A stretch of 64,000 nucleotides of DNA from JACJVV01 sp964581515 (GCA_964581515.1 CAZOOV010000010.1:1-64000); one strand, 5' to 3'; positions 1-10,594 are shown, counted from the first letter of the stretch. A program made the numbers and translations. Notes: generated by a model from the letters alone, not told the origin.

Positions 1-3000
1 ATGTTGTTGATGATTGTAATTTTAATGTTATTGTTGATGCTGGTTAGACTGATCCTAATTATCCTGATTGTGATGGTTATGGGATCAGTGATGTTGTTGA
101 AGATTCTAATCAATATGGTATTGTTGATGCTGGCGAGACTGACCCTACTGATAGTGATAGTGATGATGATGGATTAAGTGATGGTGTTGAGGATGCTGAT
201 CATGATGGTGTTGTTGATGCTGGTGAAACAGATCCTAATGATTCTGATACTGATAATGATGGGTTGAGTGATGGTATTGAAGAAATAGGTGGTACTGATC
301 CTAATGATACTGATAGTGATGATGATGGCATAAGCGATGGTATTGAAGATTATAATGGGAATGGTATTGTTGATTCTGGGGAATCTGACCCTAATGATAG
401 CGATAGTGATGATGATGGTTTAGATGATGGTGAGGAAGATGCAAATCAGAACGGCATTGTCGATCCTGGCGAGACTGATCCTACTGATAGTGATAGTGAT
501 GATGATGGTTATTCTGATGGTGATGAAGTTGCTGGTGGCAGTGATCCTAATGATCCTGGTGATACACCTGGTCCTGGCGGTTCATGTTCAACTAATAGTG
601 ATTGTGGTATCGGTGAGACATGTATAATTGGTGCTACTTCAGTAGAGAATGAATGTTATGCAGATGTTATAGGATACTGGAGATTTGAAGAGACTTCAGG
701 AAGCAGTTCTGTAGATTCAAGCATTAATTCAAATGATGGTACAGCAAGCGGGGTTGTTTGGAATCCTTCTGGACAAGTAGGCAGATCAGTTGAATTTGAT
801 ACTAGTACTGATAATATCGCTTTGCCTTCAGGAGCAATATCTAATATACCTCAAGGAACAATATCTTTTTGGGTCTATCCTACTAGTGATAATACAAATG
901 TTTTCATGATAAGCTTGCGTGATGGTTCTTCATCTTATGCAAGGACTGAAGTGTATTCAGGAAGCACTGGATATTTAGGTGCTGCTACCGGTGGTTATCA
1001 TAGTTCAGCTTATGCTCCTGATACAGTAGCTGTTGGTATAAGTGAACAAGATATAACCTTTCCTCTTTCACAATGGTCTTTTGTGACTTTTGTGTGGGAC
1101 GGGGATGAAGCAAGATTATATAGAGATGGTAATGCAGTCAGATCTACATATGATTATGAAGGACAAGCTGTCATTAAATCAAATACTGCTCAATTTATAT
1201 TTGGAAAGAGAGCAGATTCTTCAAGCTATTCACTTATTGGAAGAATGGATGAAGTAATCTTTTTTGACAGAGTTTTATCTGATGCAGAAATATTTGGATT
1301 GTATGAGTCTACTACTAATCTCAGCACTTCATGTACTGGTATAACATGTCCTGATTATTGCAATGGTACAACAAGATATAGTTCTGGTTCATGCAGTAAT
1401 GGTCAATGTTCTTATTCTGCAGAAGCATGTTCTGGTGGTTGTTCAGATGGTACATGTTATTCAACTGACATATCTTGTACATGGAACAGCATGACATGCT
1501 ATAATACCTGTTCTGGTGTTGCTATATCAAGAGAATATGGTCTTGCAAAGAATTGTGAATCTCCTTATGATACATGTTCAGAAAATTGTACTTTATACTG
1601 CGCAACTGTACCTGGAGCAGAATGTGCAAGGATGTATGCTCCATGGTATGATGCAGGTGGAGAGGGTGGTGCATGTGTCTGCTATGCGGGAAATGCGACA
1701 GAATCCCATGCTTGGAGTGATGTATGCGCAAGCAATGTCAACAGCTGCATCAGTCTGTCATGCTCTTCAAATTCAGATTGTGATATAGGTGAAACTTGTG
1801 TAGATGGAGGATGCTATTCTGGTGTTGTCGGGTATTGGCCTTTGAACAATAGTTTGGTTGATAGAGGACTGAACGGTCTTGATGCAACATCTAATGGAGG
1901 CGCTATCATGTCTGATCATTATTCATTAGATGGAGATAATGATTATCTTTCAGTTGCAGATGCTGGTGCACTTGACCTTACTAGTGGTATTTCTATAAGC
2001 GCTTGGGTAAGAAGGGATGAGCTTTCAAGGATTGATTCAATTGCTTCAAAAGGACCTTATAGTCTAAAGATCGGAGCTGATGACAGGCCATTCTTTGAAT
2101 TGACTGATGGAGATGAGACAACCTTTAGTGTTGCTGCAACTTTGCCGGATATGAGCTATCAATATAGTATGGCGGTTTTTAACAAAGAGCTGTATTTCGG
2201 AGGAAATGGTTCATTGACTTCGATGGATCAGTCTGGTTCTCTTACAAATCATGGGAAGGCACCTGGGTTTGATTACATCGATTATCCTGTAGTATATATG
2301 AATAATCTCTATGTAAGGGCATATGATCCTTCTATAAAAGATGGAGATCTTTATTATTTAGATGGAGGTTCATTCACTGAGGTTCCTGGGGCACCTACAG
2401 ACAATAATATGACAATCCCTTTTACTGTCTATGATGAAGATCTGTATCTCTGGACGAGGCATGAATATCCTGGTAGGCATATAGGTTATCTATTCGATGG
2501 AAGTTCTTTCACTAGTTTAGGTGATGTCAATGATTCTATTGGTTCATATGTGTTTTCAGCAACAGTCTTTAACGGTAATTTATTACAAGGTGTTGGATAT
2601 AGATTACAGTCAGAAAATGCAGGGAGTTTTGCCCATGTGAACAGATATGATGGCGGTACAACCTGGACCTCATTAGGGATTATATATGGAGATACATGCA
2701 ATTCACAGAATGAGTGTTATTATGCATATTATTCCGGCGTCTATAATCATGAATTGTACTCTTGTGGTTATGATTGGGGGTTGATAGGCAGATACAATAA
2801 TGGTACAAGCTGGGACTCTTTGCCTGCACCTCAAAGTGATATAGCTACAAGGGCTCCGATAACGCATAATGGAAAATTATATGTGCAGAGTTCATGGTAT
2901 GGCGGAAGTACAGGGCATTTGAGTAGGCTTACAACTTCTGATACATGGGATAATGTTAAATCATGGTCTGGTAAAAATCTAAATGGTATAACAAAAGCAG

Positions 3001-4913
3001 TATATGATGGTAAGTTATATCTTAGTTCTGGTTTAGATAGTAATCAGATATATGCGATGGGTGATGGTCTTGCTGCTTATTCAGATGTTAGAGCAGTCAA
3101 AGGTGGATGGGTGCATATAGTCGGTACATATGATGGCAGCACTGCAAAGATATATGTTAATGGTGTTGAGGAAGGAACTAGAACAAATGCAATCACAATT
3201 GATACTAATAATCTTGAACTGTTGATAGGTGGCAGTTATGGAAATAGCATTGCAAGCTACGGTAATCCTGGAGAAGAATATCTTAATGGTGATATCAATG
3301 AAGTTGTGATTTTCAATAGGAGTTTAGATGCTTCTGAAGTAAGTGCACTTTATGATGGTGGTAGAGGAGTGAATGCTACTGCAAGAGGAAGCAGTCCAGG
3401 TCCTACAGGAGATCCTTGTGAAGGCACTGTATGGACTACTTCAATTAGTAATTGTTGTGAATTGCAATTGATGAAGGATGATCTAACTACAGATTATACT
3501 TTGATACAGGATATTGATTGCAGTGATACAGTTAATTGGAATGGTGGAAAGGGATTTGAACCTGTAGGTAATTGTACTGATAGAACGATCTCTTGCAGTG
3601 AAGATACTTTTATAGGTGCTTTTGATGGTAATGGGAAAGTCATAAGTAATCTGTACATTAATAGGCCTGATAGGGATTATGTTGGATTGTTTGGTGCTGC
3701 AAATGAGAATAATAATTATATCCGAAAAGTGGGGTTGGAGAATGTCAATATAACAGGACATAATCTCGTTGGTGCTTTAATAGGTTATTATGGCTGGTCA
3801 AGCTATCAACCTGATGTATATGAAGTATATTCTACTGGTACTATTAATGGTAATAATAGAGTTGGAGGCGTGTTAGGTGCTTTTAGAGATGCAGGAATTG
3901 CAGATTCATACTCTACTGCAGATGTAACAGGAAACTCGACAGTAGGCGGGCTTGTAGGTCAGGCAATATGGGGAAGGACACAGAGATGTTATGCAAGTGG
4001 TGATGTCATAGGTAACAACGAGACAGGTGCTCTGCATGGAGAATCATATACTGTGGACTTTGGAACCTATCAATGGATACATTATAATTTTGCGACAGGA
4101 AAAGTAACTTGTACTGGAACTGCATGTGGTGGAATAAGTGGAAATATTGTTCCTGCTCCAAATCTGTATGAGTTCTATGACAGCAGATGGTATAATCAAA
4201 CTGATGATGCTGAATTCTGCATAGGTGGAAGAGATGAGAATCCTGCTCAATGCACTGCTATTTCAGGGAGTGATGATTATTTTAAGGGAGATGTAGACAG
4301 TGATGAACCAATTGCTCAATGGGATTTTGTGAGTGTTTGGGATGAAGTTGCAGGAGATTATCCTGTATTGCAGTGGCAGGGTGTTGGAGGAAGTGTTGAA
4401 CCAACATGGTGTTATCAGGAGACTGCTAATGTGAGTACTGTTTGCGGTGGTCTTGATACTGGAAGCTATGGTCTTGAAGGGTATTATTTCTATATTAATT
4501 ACACTAAACCTGCAGGTGCGACAAATAACAGCAATTGGCAGGTGAAGCATGCTGATTATGGTATCTATAACGTGACTGGTATTCCTGCAGATTGTTGGGC
4601 ACAGGACCCACTACAGTTCAGGGCTAATTCTGATAATGTACTTAGCAGTATAAGTTCAAATGTCCAATGCAATACTGGATCTGGATGGCAGACAATTGGA
4701 CAGAGCTATTCTGCATCTTGTTCTTCAGGTATGAGTTGGGGTACATGTGAACTTGGATACAGGCTATATGATGGTAATTGGAACACCTATGCTTCATATG
4801 AGAATGGAGGTTGGCCTGATAGTGATTATTATTGGTGTGATACTCCAAAATGTTCTAGTCCAGATATCGCAATGAGATTCTATGAAGAAGGAATGTGGTG
4901 GTATATAGAATAG
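1..4913 (+). CDS. Giant Cys-rich secreted/surface protein, 5' end outside window, in-frame TAG at 45-47
   Basis: The frame is open from base 3 to the stop at 4911-4913 except for a TAG at 45-47; the upstream start is not in the window. Without the TAG an internal TTG at 264 would give 1549 residues. Domains, numbered from that TTG: acidic Ca-binding repeats (1-95), a Cys cluster (107-132), a LamG/concanavalin-like domain (137-348, begins GYWRFEE), a Cys-rich linker (357-517), a second LamG domain (522 to about 1033) with a beta-propeller-like stretch inserted at about 630-930, GLUG repeats (about 1118-1255) and a Cys-rich C-terminal domain (about 1380-1549). No membrane segment or sorting motif is seen at the C-terminus. 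It is probably an extracellular adhesin or glycan-binding protein; this is inferred from domains only. The many Cys pairs suggest disulphides outside the cell. Confidence 0.8.
3..560 (+). repeat. Coding tandem repeats: acidic Ca-binding (thrombospondin-3-like) repeats
   Basis: Translated units of about 30-34 residues follow the pattern DPNDSDSDDDGxSDGxED, then NxNGIVDxGET. The DxDxDG cores are typical calcium-binding loops of TSP3-like repeats in archaeal and bacterial surface proteins. The first unit (1-130) is degenerate compared with the rest and contains the TAG codon. Confidence 0.85.
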
Positions 4914-4992
4914 ATTTTTTGTTATTTATTTTTATTTTATTTCTTATTTTTATTATTTTTAACTTCTTATTCTTCTCTTATTTTTTAATTTC
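4914..4992 (+). terminator. T-rich stretch after the giant surface protein
   Basis: Nearly 80 bases of T-rich sequence (repeated TTATTTTT-type runs) follow the stop codon and precede a convergent gene. Archaeal RNA polymerase terminates at oligo-T runs, so this is a plausible terminator for the plus-strand transcript. Confidence 0.5.
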
Positions 4993-5745
4993 TCATTCTT
5001 TTGCCATATTCCAGAATGTGTTGAAGTATGTCTTGAAGCCGTCAACGATCTCTTTATTTTTTATGAGGATTGATTTTGGATCGTTTGTTACAAAGAATAT
5101 GAATGCTTTGTCTTTATAGAATGTGACGTCCATCTTTGAGAAAAGATTCTCTGGAAGATATCTTATTGCAGAATTTATTGATGTTGCAGGTACTAGATTT
5201 CCTTTTGTCTTGTGGCTTGCAAGCATATTTACTTTAACTTTCTTCTTTGATCTCATTGTATGGTATTTTTGAAACCATGCTTTGAGTCCAGCAGGATTAT
5301 TTCCGTAATCTGCATTTAATACAAAATATTCTTCTCCTGGATTTAATTCATCAAGCATATTCAAAAAAAGATGCTTTATTCCAGTCAGTCCTTCATACAT
5401 TGTCATTTCGGTGTCTTGCTGTGAAATTTTTTTTTGAGTTTCTAATTGAGGTATAAGGTTTTTGATAACTTCTTTTTGCTTGTCAAGTTCTTTTTCTTTG
5501 TCATCAACATAGTCAAGAAGTCGATTAGGATCAGTTGCGCTGAAAAATTTTATCTTTCCAATGATAATATGGCCTACTAAGCTTTTTTTTTCAAGCCTGT
5601 CAAGTATCTTATAGACTTTTGATGATGAGACGCTTGCTTCTTTTGCTAAAGCTCCAGTTTTTGTCTGGCCTAGCTTGATCAATGCCATATAGACTTTAGT
5701 CTCTCCTTCTGATAAGCCTATGTCTCTTAGCGCTTTTATCTCCAT
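4993..5745 (-). CDS. TrmB-family transcriptional regulator (unit 1)
   Basis: The 250-residue protein has an N-terminal winged helix (begins MEIKALRDIGLSEGETKVYM; recognition region with SSSKVYKILDRLE), a coiled linker (about 75-105) and a C-terminal phospholipase-D-like sensor domain ending ILIKNKEIVDGF...YFNTFWNMAKE. This is the usual TrmB layout, where the C-terminal domain binds a sugar or other small ligand. It is divergent from the gene at 5882. A minus-strand TATA box (5767-5779) lies about 27 nt upstream, so the mRNA is probably leaderless. Two similar regulators lie at 34604 and 36793. The ligand is unknown. Confidence 0.85.
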   Translation of the reverse strand: MEIKALRDIGLSEGETKVYMALIKLGQTKTGALAKEASVSSSKVYKILDRLEKKSLVGHIIIGKIKFFSATDPNRLLDYVDDKEKELDKQKEVIKNLIPQLETQKKISQQDTEMTMYEGLTGIKHLFLNMLDELNPGEEYFVLNADYGNNPAGLKAWFQKYHTMRSKKKVKVNMLASHKTKGNLVPATSINSAIRYLPENLFSKMDVTFYKDKAFIFFVTNDPKSILIKNKEIVDGFKTYFNTFWNMAKE

Positions 5746-5766
5746 TTTTAGGTTGATTTCGTTGGT

Positions 5767-5835
5767 ATTTATATAAATTACGACCCCTTAAGGGGACAAT
5801 AGGTTTTATATACTCATTAGTACTACGTAATAGTA
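5767..5835. promoter_or_regulatory. Divergent promoter with palindromic operators (TrmB unit 1)
   Basis: Minus TATA box at 5767-5779, a perfect 12-bp palindrome CCCCTTAAGGGG at 5784-5795, then a plus TATA box near 5804-5812. A second inverted repeat, TACTA-N5-TAGTA (5821-5835), lies between the plus TATA box and its predicted transcript start, a repressor position. The palindrome between the two TATA boxes is the likely site of the TrmB protein encoded at 4993-5745. Confidence 0.55.
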
Positions 5836-5881
5836 ACAATTACGAAACATATTAATATTCAATAAACAGGGGTGATAATAA

Positions 5882-6637
5882 ATGAGGAACAGAACATATG
5901 CAACAGCAGATGAAGGATCACGTTTTGTTATTGTAGCTCCTCATGCAGCTGGAGATGATAAGAAAACAGGAGACATTGCTGATAAAGTAGCTGAACTTGT
6001 AAAAGGTGCAGTAGTCATTAATGATAAATTTGTCAAACCTAGCAACAGCAATGCAAGAGCTGATGGAAAAGATGTTGAGGATTTCAATAAGTTATCCTGG
6101 AACGGAAGGAGATATGTATGGGATGATAAAAAACCTCAGATGAAGAAATTTTACGATACAATAGAAGATTATGTAGTAGATGCAAGAGAGCATTCATCAG
6201 ATGGAAAGGCAACAATCGTTTATATACATGGGATGAGGGATGGTGTAGATGGTGTTGGTATAGATATTGGTTATGGAGTTAAGCATTATCGTGGTAAGCT
6301 TAAATCTGCAAAGAGCCATCCGAGATCAGGAGACAATACTGGTGTTCGAAGAGCTAGCTACAAGGATATAAAGATTTTGAAAGATCGTTTACGAGGTAGG
6401 ATGTATGATAGAAGACCTATTTTTAAGATAGGTATCGCTCAGGCAAGAAGATATCATGTCTGTAATGGTAGGACAAGAAGAAAAGATTTTGCAGCATGGA
6501 GCAGTCAAAATGGTATACAGTTCCATAGGGGAAGCAGTGACGCATCTTTTCAGCTAGAGATATGTGAAGAACTGAGAAAAACTCCAAACTATATTGCAGG
6601 TGTGATTGCTGAAGCGCTTAAGAAGGCGTATAGATAG
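5882..6637 (+). CDS. N-formylglutamate amidohydrolase-like protein (tentative)
   Basis: 251 residues. The order of motifs resembles the HutG / N-formylglutamate amidohydrolase fold: VIVAPHAAGDD near the N-terminus, an asparagine/arginine segment (NSNARAD), a hydrophobic strand with a histidine (IVYIHGM), and a C-terminal SFQLEICEELR segment like the family's Q-x-E-x3-LR. These would supply a metal site and a substrate-binding arginine. The match is only from motifs and could be wrong; the substrate need not be formylglutamate. RBS GGGGTGA precedes the ATG. It is first in a run with the zinc-ribbon gene (6696) and the membrane protein (6835), all facing away from a TrmB regulator. Confidence 0.45.
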   Translation: MRNRTYATADEGSRFVIVAPHAAGDDKKTGDIADKVAELVKGAVVINDKFVKPSNSNARADGKDVEDFNKLSWNGRRYVWDDKKPQMKKFYDTIEDYVVDAREHSSDGKATIVYIHGMRDGVDGVGIDIGYGVKHYRGKLKSAKSHPRSGDNTGVRRASYKDIKILKDRLRGRMYDRRPIFKIGIAQARRYHVCNGRTRRKDFAAWSSQNGIQFHRGSSDASFQLEICEELRKTPNYIAGVIAEALKKAYR

Positions 6638-6695
6638 TAATTTATCTGAAACTTATAGATTGGAAATTAACAGATAATCTATTGGGGTGATTTGA

Positions 6696-6833
6696 ATGAG
6701 AAAAATAGTTTGTCCTAGATGCAAGACTCAAAATTTTGGAGAAGACAATTTTTGCAAAGAATGCCTTACTGACCTTTCAATATTTGCTCCCCCTGGTTAT
6801 CATGCACGATGGAGTGTTTGGGTGAGGGTATAA
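6696..6833 (+). CDS. Zinc-ribbon microprotein, 45 aa (copy 1)
   Basis: A small reading frame with RBS GGGGTGA about 8 nt before its ATG. It has two CxxC knuckles (CPRC and CKEC), 11 residues apart, then LTDL and a C-terminal ARWSVW motif. Two similar microproteins lie at 39451-39597 (minus) and 40456-40608 (plus): all share CxxC-x(11)-CxxC, a [LM]-[TS]-x-L segment and a late [AG]-R-W. It ends one base before the ATG of the SRLPG membrane protein at 6835, so the two are almost surely cotranscribed. The function is unknown; the ribbon should bind one Zn. Confidence 0.7.
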   Translation: MRKIVCPRCKTQNFGEDNFCKECLTDLSIFAPPGYHARWSVWVRV

Positions 6834-6834
6834 G

Positions 6835-7632
6835 ATGGGAAAAATTGTCAGTCTTCATTGGCCATTTGTCCTAGTGACAACTATTGTATTATATATTCTG
6901 ATAATAGTATCATTTCCATTCAACAGGCAGGCAAGTACAGTTTTTTTGTTTTTGCTTATTGCGTATTGGAGCAGGCTTCCTGGTTGTGGTATCCCTACTC
7001 CTTTCTTTGTACTGTACCAGGCAGACTTAGTGGATATGTTCAGTCTTATTGTAGCTATCAATATAGGTGGTGTACAAGGTGCAATGTTCTCGATATTTGG
7101 TAATTTCGCTTCAAGAGCTGCAGGTGTATTTCCACCTTGGGCAGGTGTAATCAATGATGCAGCTTCACAGAGTGTTATATGCATGTTTATAGGTTTTGTA
7201 CATTCGTTTACAGGAAATATCTTTGTTACTATGATGGTGTATACTGTAATAAGGAGGCTTGGTTTTATTGTAGGATACTTCTTGTCAGCAGGAGCGTATG
7301 GTTCACCAGTTTATTTCTTTTTAATACTATGGCCAGGTGCGACTGCTGTATCGCTTTTAATCAATGGTTTTTATGCGAAATATTTTGGCTTTTTCCTAGA
7401 TGGTATATTAAAAGAAGGTGTTAAATTTAATTGGCCTTTGTTTTTATTTGCTACATTGTTGATTGCATTAATGTGGAAATTGATGATTGGAAAGACATCG
7501 AGTAAATATTTGCGCCAAGGTGAACTTGCTAAACAAATGATGAAAAAGATTACTGGTATTAAGAAGAAAGAAGAGGAAATAGAAGAAAATGTAGATGAAA
7601 TGTTGCTTAATGAAGTAAAGCAGATAATATGA
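6835..7632 (+). CDS. SRLPG-motif multi-pass membrane protein (family copy 1)
   Basis: 265 residues with about six hydrophobic segments and a charged C-terminal tail (about 225-265). Conserved with three other proteins in the window (33663-34511, 35777-36661, 37557-38405): W-P near residue 9, a PFN...ST segment, [FY]WSRLPG at 44-50, LY..D.[VI]D.F, [AS]I..G, and a late FNW[PI]LFL segment. I do not recognise the family. The size and the small-residue-rich helices recall substrate-binding components of small-molecule transporters, but no energising ATPase genes are near. It lies one base after a zinc-ribbon gene and in the neighbourhood of a TrmB regulator. Confidence 0.75.
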   Translation: MGKIVSLHWPFVLVTTIVLYILIIVSFPFNRQASTVFLFLLIAYWSRLPGCGIPTPFFVLYQADLVDMFSLIVAINIGGVQGAMFSIFGNFASRAAGVFPPWAGVINDAASQSVICMFIGFVHSFTGNIFVTMMVYTVIRRLGFIVGYFLSAGAYGSPVYFFLILWPGATAVSLLINGFYAKYFGFFLDGILKEGVKFNWPLFLFATLLIALMWKLMIGKTSSKYLRQGELAKQMMKKITGIKKKEEEIEENVDEMLLNEVKQII

Positions 7633-7741
7633 CACTGAACCTGATAATGTTTAGGGTATATTCGCAACTAAATTACAAAAATCTTTATAAAGCATTTAAT
7701 ATACCTTTGAATATTCATAATTAAGTATAGGAGGGATTATT

Positions 7742-8191
7742 ATGGCAATTGTAGGATTTAACTTTACAAAGATTAACGGTGAAAAGTCAGGGAATGTAAC
7801 TGGCAAGATAAACATAAACAATAATGTTATTATTACAGATGTAAAAGGGATTGATGTAAATCTTGGTGCAAAAGAGAATAAAGGACTTCTTGTCAAGTTC
7901 AAGTATGTTTGTGAATATACACCTAATGTAGGAAAGATTATTCTTGAAGGTGAAATCATTACACTTGAGACAGTTGATACAGTCAAAAAATGTATTGCAT
8001 CATGGGAAAAAGATAAAAAGATAGATCCTGAAATAACAAGGATGGTCTTGTCAAATGTGCTTAATAAAAGTACTGTTCAGGCAGTTATAGTGAGCAAAGA
8101 TCTTTCATTACCTGCTCCAATACCACTACCTAAAATAGATGCTAAGCCAGAGTCTAAGCCAGCATCTAAGTCAGCAGTTAAAAAGAAATAA
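7742..8191 (+). CDS. SecB-like small archaeal protein (tentative)
   Basis: 149 residues. The first 105 are rich in beta strands (MAIVGFNFTKI..., then GKINI/INNNV, VKFKYVCEYTPNVGKIILEGEI), a strand pattern like SecB-type chaperone folds. The tail (about 127-149) is a Pro/Lys/Ser linker (KPESKPASKSAVKKK) that looks disordered. RBS TAGGAGGG lies 6 nt before ATG. The SecB suggestion rests on strand pattern and wording of motifs, not on an alignment, so it may simply be a conserved archaeal protein of unknown function. Confidence 0.5.
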   Translation: MAIVGFNFTKINGEKSGNVTGKININNNVIITDVKGIDVNLGAKENKGLLVKFKYVCEYTPNVGKIILEGEIITLETVDTVKKCIASWEKDKKIDPEITRMVLSNVLNKSTVQAVIVSKDLSLPAPIPLPKIDAKPESKPASKSAVKKK

Positions 8192-8290
8192 TTTTTTATT
8201 TTATCTTATTTTATATTTTATAATCATCATATCTTATATGATTATATTTTATGATAATTACATTTTAAGTATAATTAAAGGTGAGTAATT

Positions 8291-10594
8291 ATGGCAGAAG
8301 AAAATCAAGTTTCATTGAAAGTTGCAGAAGCTGTACAAGATGATGTAAATAAGGGCATTGTCAGGATCGATTCTAAATATATGAAAGAGATTAATGTAAA
8401 AACAGGAGATATTGTCCAGATTGAAGGACAAAGAAAAACTCTTGGTATTGTAGACCGAGCGTATCCTGGTGATATTGGACTTAACATCATAAGAATGGAC
8501 GGTCTAATAAGAAGAAATGGAAAGACTGGAATTGGTGAGATGGTTAAGGTCATGAAAATTCTTGTTAAAGAAGCAAAAAAAGTCATAATTGCACCTGCAA
8601 GAAAAGATATCATGATAAAAGCTTCTCCACATATATTTAAACATGGTCTTTTAGGAAGAGCAGTCCTTAAAGGGGATATTATAAGTCTTGGTGGTACAAA
8701 AAGCAGAAGATCTGCAATGTCGCATTCACCTTTTTTTGAAGATGTATTCAGCATGCTTGATGAGAGTATGGCTGGATTTGGTTTTGGAGACCTTAAGCTT
8801 GTAGTAGCTGATGTTGCTCCTAAAGGCGCTGTCATCATTACTGAAAATACAGAAGTTGTCTTCAATCCTGAGGCTGTTGAAGTTAAGGAAGAAGAAGAAT
8901 TCCCTGAAATATCTTATGAAGATGTTGGTGGACTTGAAGATGAGATAAAGAAAGTTAGAGAAATGATTGAGCTTCCACTTAAACATCCTGAACTTTTTGA
9001 AAGACTTGGTATAGAACCACCTAAAGGAGTATTACTTCATGGTCCTCCTGGAACAGGAAAGACGCTTCTTGCAAAAGCAGTGGCAAGTGAGACTAACTCA
9101 AACTTCCATGTCATCAATGGTCCAGAGATTATGTCAAAGTTTTATGGGCAATCAGAAGCTAATCTTAGGAAAATCTTTGAAGAAGCTGAGAAGAATGCAC
9201 CTAGCATAATATTTATCGATGAGATTGATGCAATAGCAAGTAAACGTGAAGAATCACATGGTGATGTTGAAAAGCGTGTTGTTGCACAGCTGCTTGGTAT
9301 AATGGATGGACTTAAGAGTAGAGGAAAAGTTGTAGTAATAGCAGCAACTAACATCCCTAATGCTCTTGATCCTGCACTTCGTCGTCCTGGAAGATTTGAC
9401 AGGGAGATAGAAGTCGGTGTTCCTGGAAAAGATGGTAGACTAAATATTTTGAAAATTCACACTAGAAATATGCCGCTTGATAAAAGCGTTGATCTTGATG
9501 AATTTGCTTCAATAACACATGGTTTTGTAGGTGCTGATCTCTCATCTCTTGCTAAAGAAGCAGCAATGGTGAGACTTAGGAAAGCTTTTCCACATCTGCA
9601 GAGCATAAAGAAAGAAGATAAACAGACTACTATTTCAAAGGAAGACCTTGAAAAACTAACTATAGTTAGAGATGATTTTCGTGATGCATTGAAAGTTGTT
9701 AGACCAAGTGCACTTCGTGAAGTTCTTCTTGAAAAGCCAAACATATCATGGACTGATATAGGTGGACTTAAGGAAGCAAAACAAGAAGTAAAAGAAGCTG
9801 TCGAGTGGCCACTTCAACATCCAGATGCATTCAGGAAGCTTGGTATTAGGCCTCCTCAAGGAATATTACTTTATGGTCCGCCAGGAACTGGTAAGACTAT
9901 GATGGCAAAAGCTGTTGCTAAAGAGAGTGAAGCGAATTTTATATCTGTGAAAGGACCTGAACTTCTTGTAAAATGGGTAGGTGAGAGTGAAAAAGCAGTT
10001 CGTGAGATATTTAAGAAAGCAAGACAGGCTTCACCATGCATAGTATTTTTTGATGAAATAGATAGTCTTGCTCCTTCAAGACATGCAAATGTTGATTCAG
10101 GTGGATCGCAAGTACATGATAGTGTTGTAAATCAATTACTTACTGAGATGGATGGACTTGAACAGATGAATGATGTTGTTGTCATTGCAGCAACTAATAG
10201 GCCTGATAGGCTTGATACTGCACTACTTCGTCCTGGAAGAATAGATAGGATAGTACTTTTGGCAGCACCTGATGTTAAAGGTAGAGAAGCAATATTTAAG
10301 GTTCATACTAAGAATATGCCACTTAAAGGTGTTGATGTTAAAGAACTTGCAACAAAAACAGAAGGATATGTCGGTGCTGATATAGAAAGTGTCTGCAGAG
10401 AAGCTGCTATGCTTACCTTAAGGGATAATCTTGAAGCAAAGGAAATTTCTATGAAGCATTTCGAGAAAGCTCTTGAGAAAGTAAGACCTTCTGTAACATC
10501 TGAGATAAAGCAAGGATATGAAGAGCTTAAAGATGGATTCACTTCAGCTGCAGGTAAGCAGATGATAGACGAGAAGCCTAATTATTTCGGATAA
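8291..10594 (+). CDS. cdc48: Cdc48/VCP-type AAA+ ATPase
   Basis: 767 residues, the normal length for archaeal VAT/Cdc48. An N-terminal double-psi barrel and beta-clam (about 1-185) bind substrate or adaptors. Two AAA modules follow, each with Walker A GPPGTGKT (near residues 254 and 534) and Walker B (IIFIDEIDAI and IVFFDEIDSL), sensor asparagines (AATN) and arginine fingers (RRPGRFD, LRPGRID). The hexamer unfolds proteins with ATP and feeds them to the proteasome. The C-terminus NYFG keeps a hydrophobic-aromatic tail of the sort used for proteasome docking. Monocistronic, followed by T-rich spacer. Confidence 0.97.
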   Translation: MAEENQVSLKVAEAVQDDVNKGIVRIDSKYMKEINVKTGDIVQIEGQRKTLGIVDRAYPGDIGLNIIRMDGLIRRNGKTGIGEMVKVMKILVKEAKKVIIAPARKDIMIKASPHIFKHGLLGRAVLKGDIISLGGTKSRRSAMSHSPFFEDVFSMLDESMAGFGFGDLKLVVADVAPKGAVIITENTEVVFNPEAVEVKEEEEFPEISYEDVGGLEDEIKKVREMIELPLKHPELFERLGIEPPKGVLLHGPPGTGKTLLAKAVASETNSNFHVINGPEIMSKFYGQSEANLRKIFEEAEKNAPSIIFIDEIDAIASKREESHGDVEKRVVAQLLGIMDGLKSRGKVVVIAATNIPNALDPALRRPGRFDREIEVGVPGKDGRLNILKIHTRNMPLDKSVDLDEFASITHGFVGADLSSLAKEAAMVRLRKAFPHLQSIKKEDKQTTISKEDLEKLTIVRDDFRDALKVVRPSALREVLLEKPNISWTDIGGLKEAKQEVKEAVEWPLQHPDAFRKLGIRPPQGILLYGPPGTGKTMMAKAVAKESEANFISVKGPELLVKWVGESEKAVREIFKKARQASPCIVFFDEIDSLAPSRHANVDSGGSQVHDSVVNQLLTEMDGLEQMNDVVVIAATNRPDRLDTALLRPGRIDRIVLLAAPDVKGREAIFKVHTKNMPLKGVDVKELATKTEGYVGADIESVCREAAMLTLRDNLEAKEISMKHFEKALEKVRPSVTSEIKQGYEELKDGFTSAAGKQMIDEKPNYFG

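Noticed and set aside
1..560. CRISPR-like short repeats (GATAGTGATAGTGATGATGATGG)
   Set aside because: The repeats are in frame, encode Ca-binding loops, and lack unique spacers of constant length.
8305..8865. Antisense open frame of 186 codons opposite cdc48
   Set aside because: It lies wholly within a well-conserved gene, lacks a promoter or RBS, and its protein looks like a mirror of cdc48 codons.
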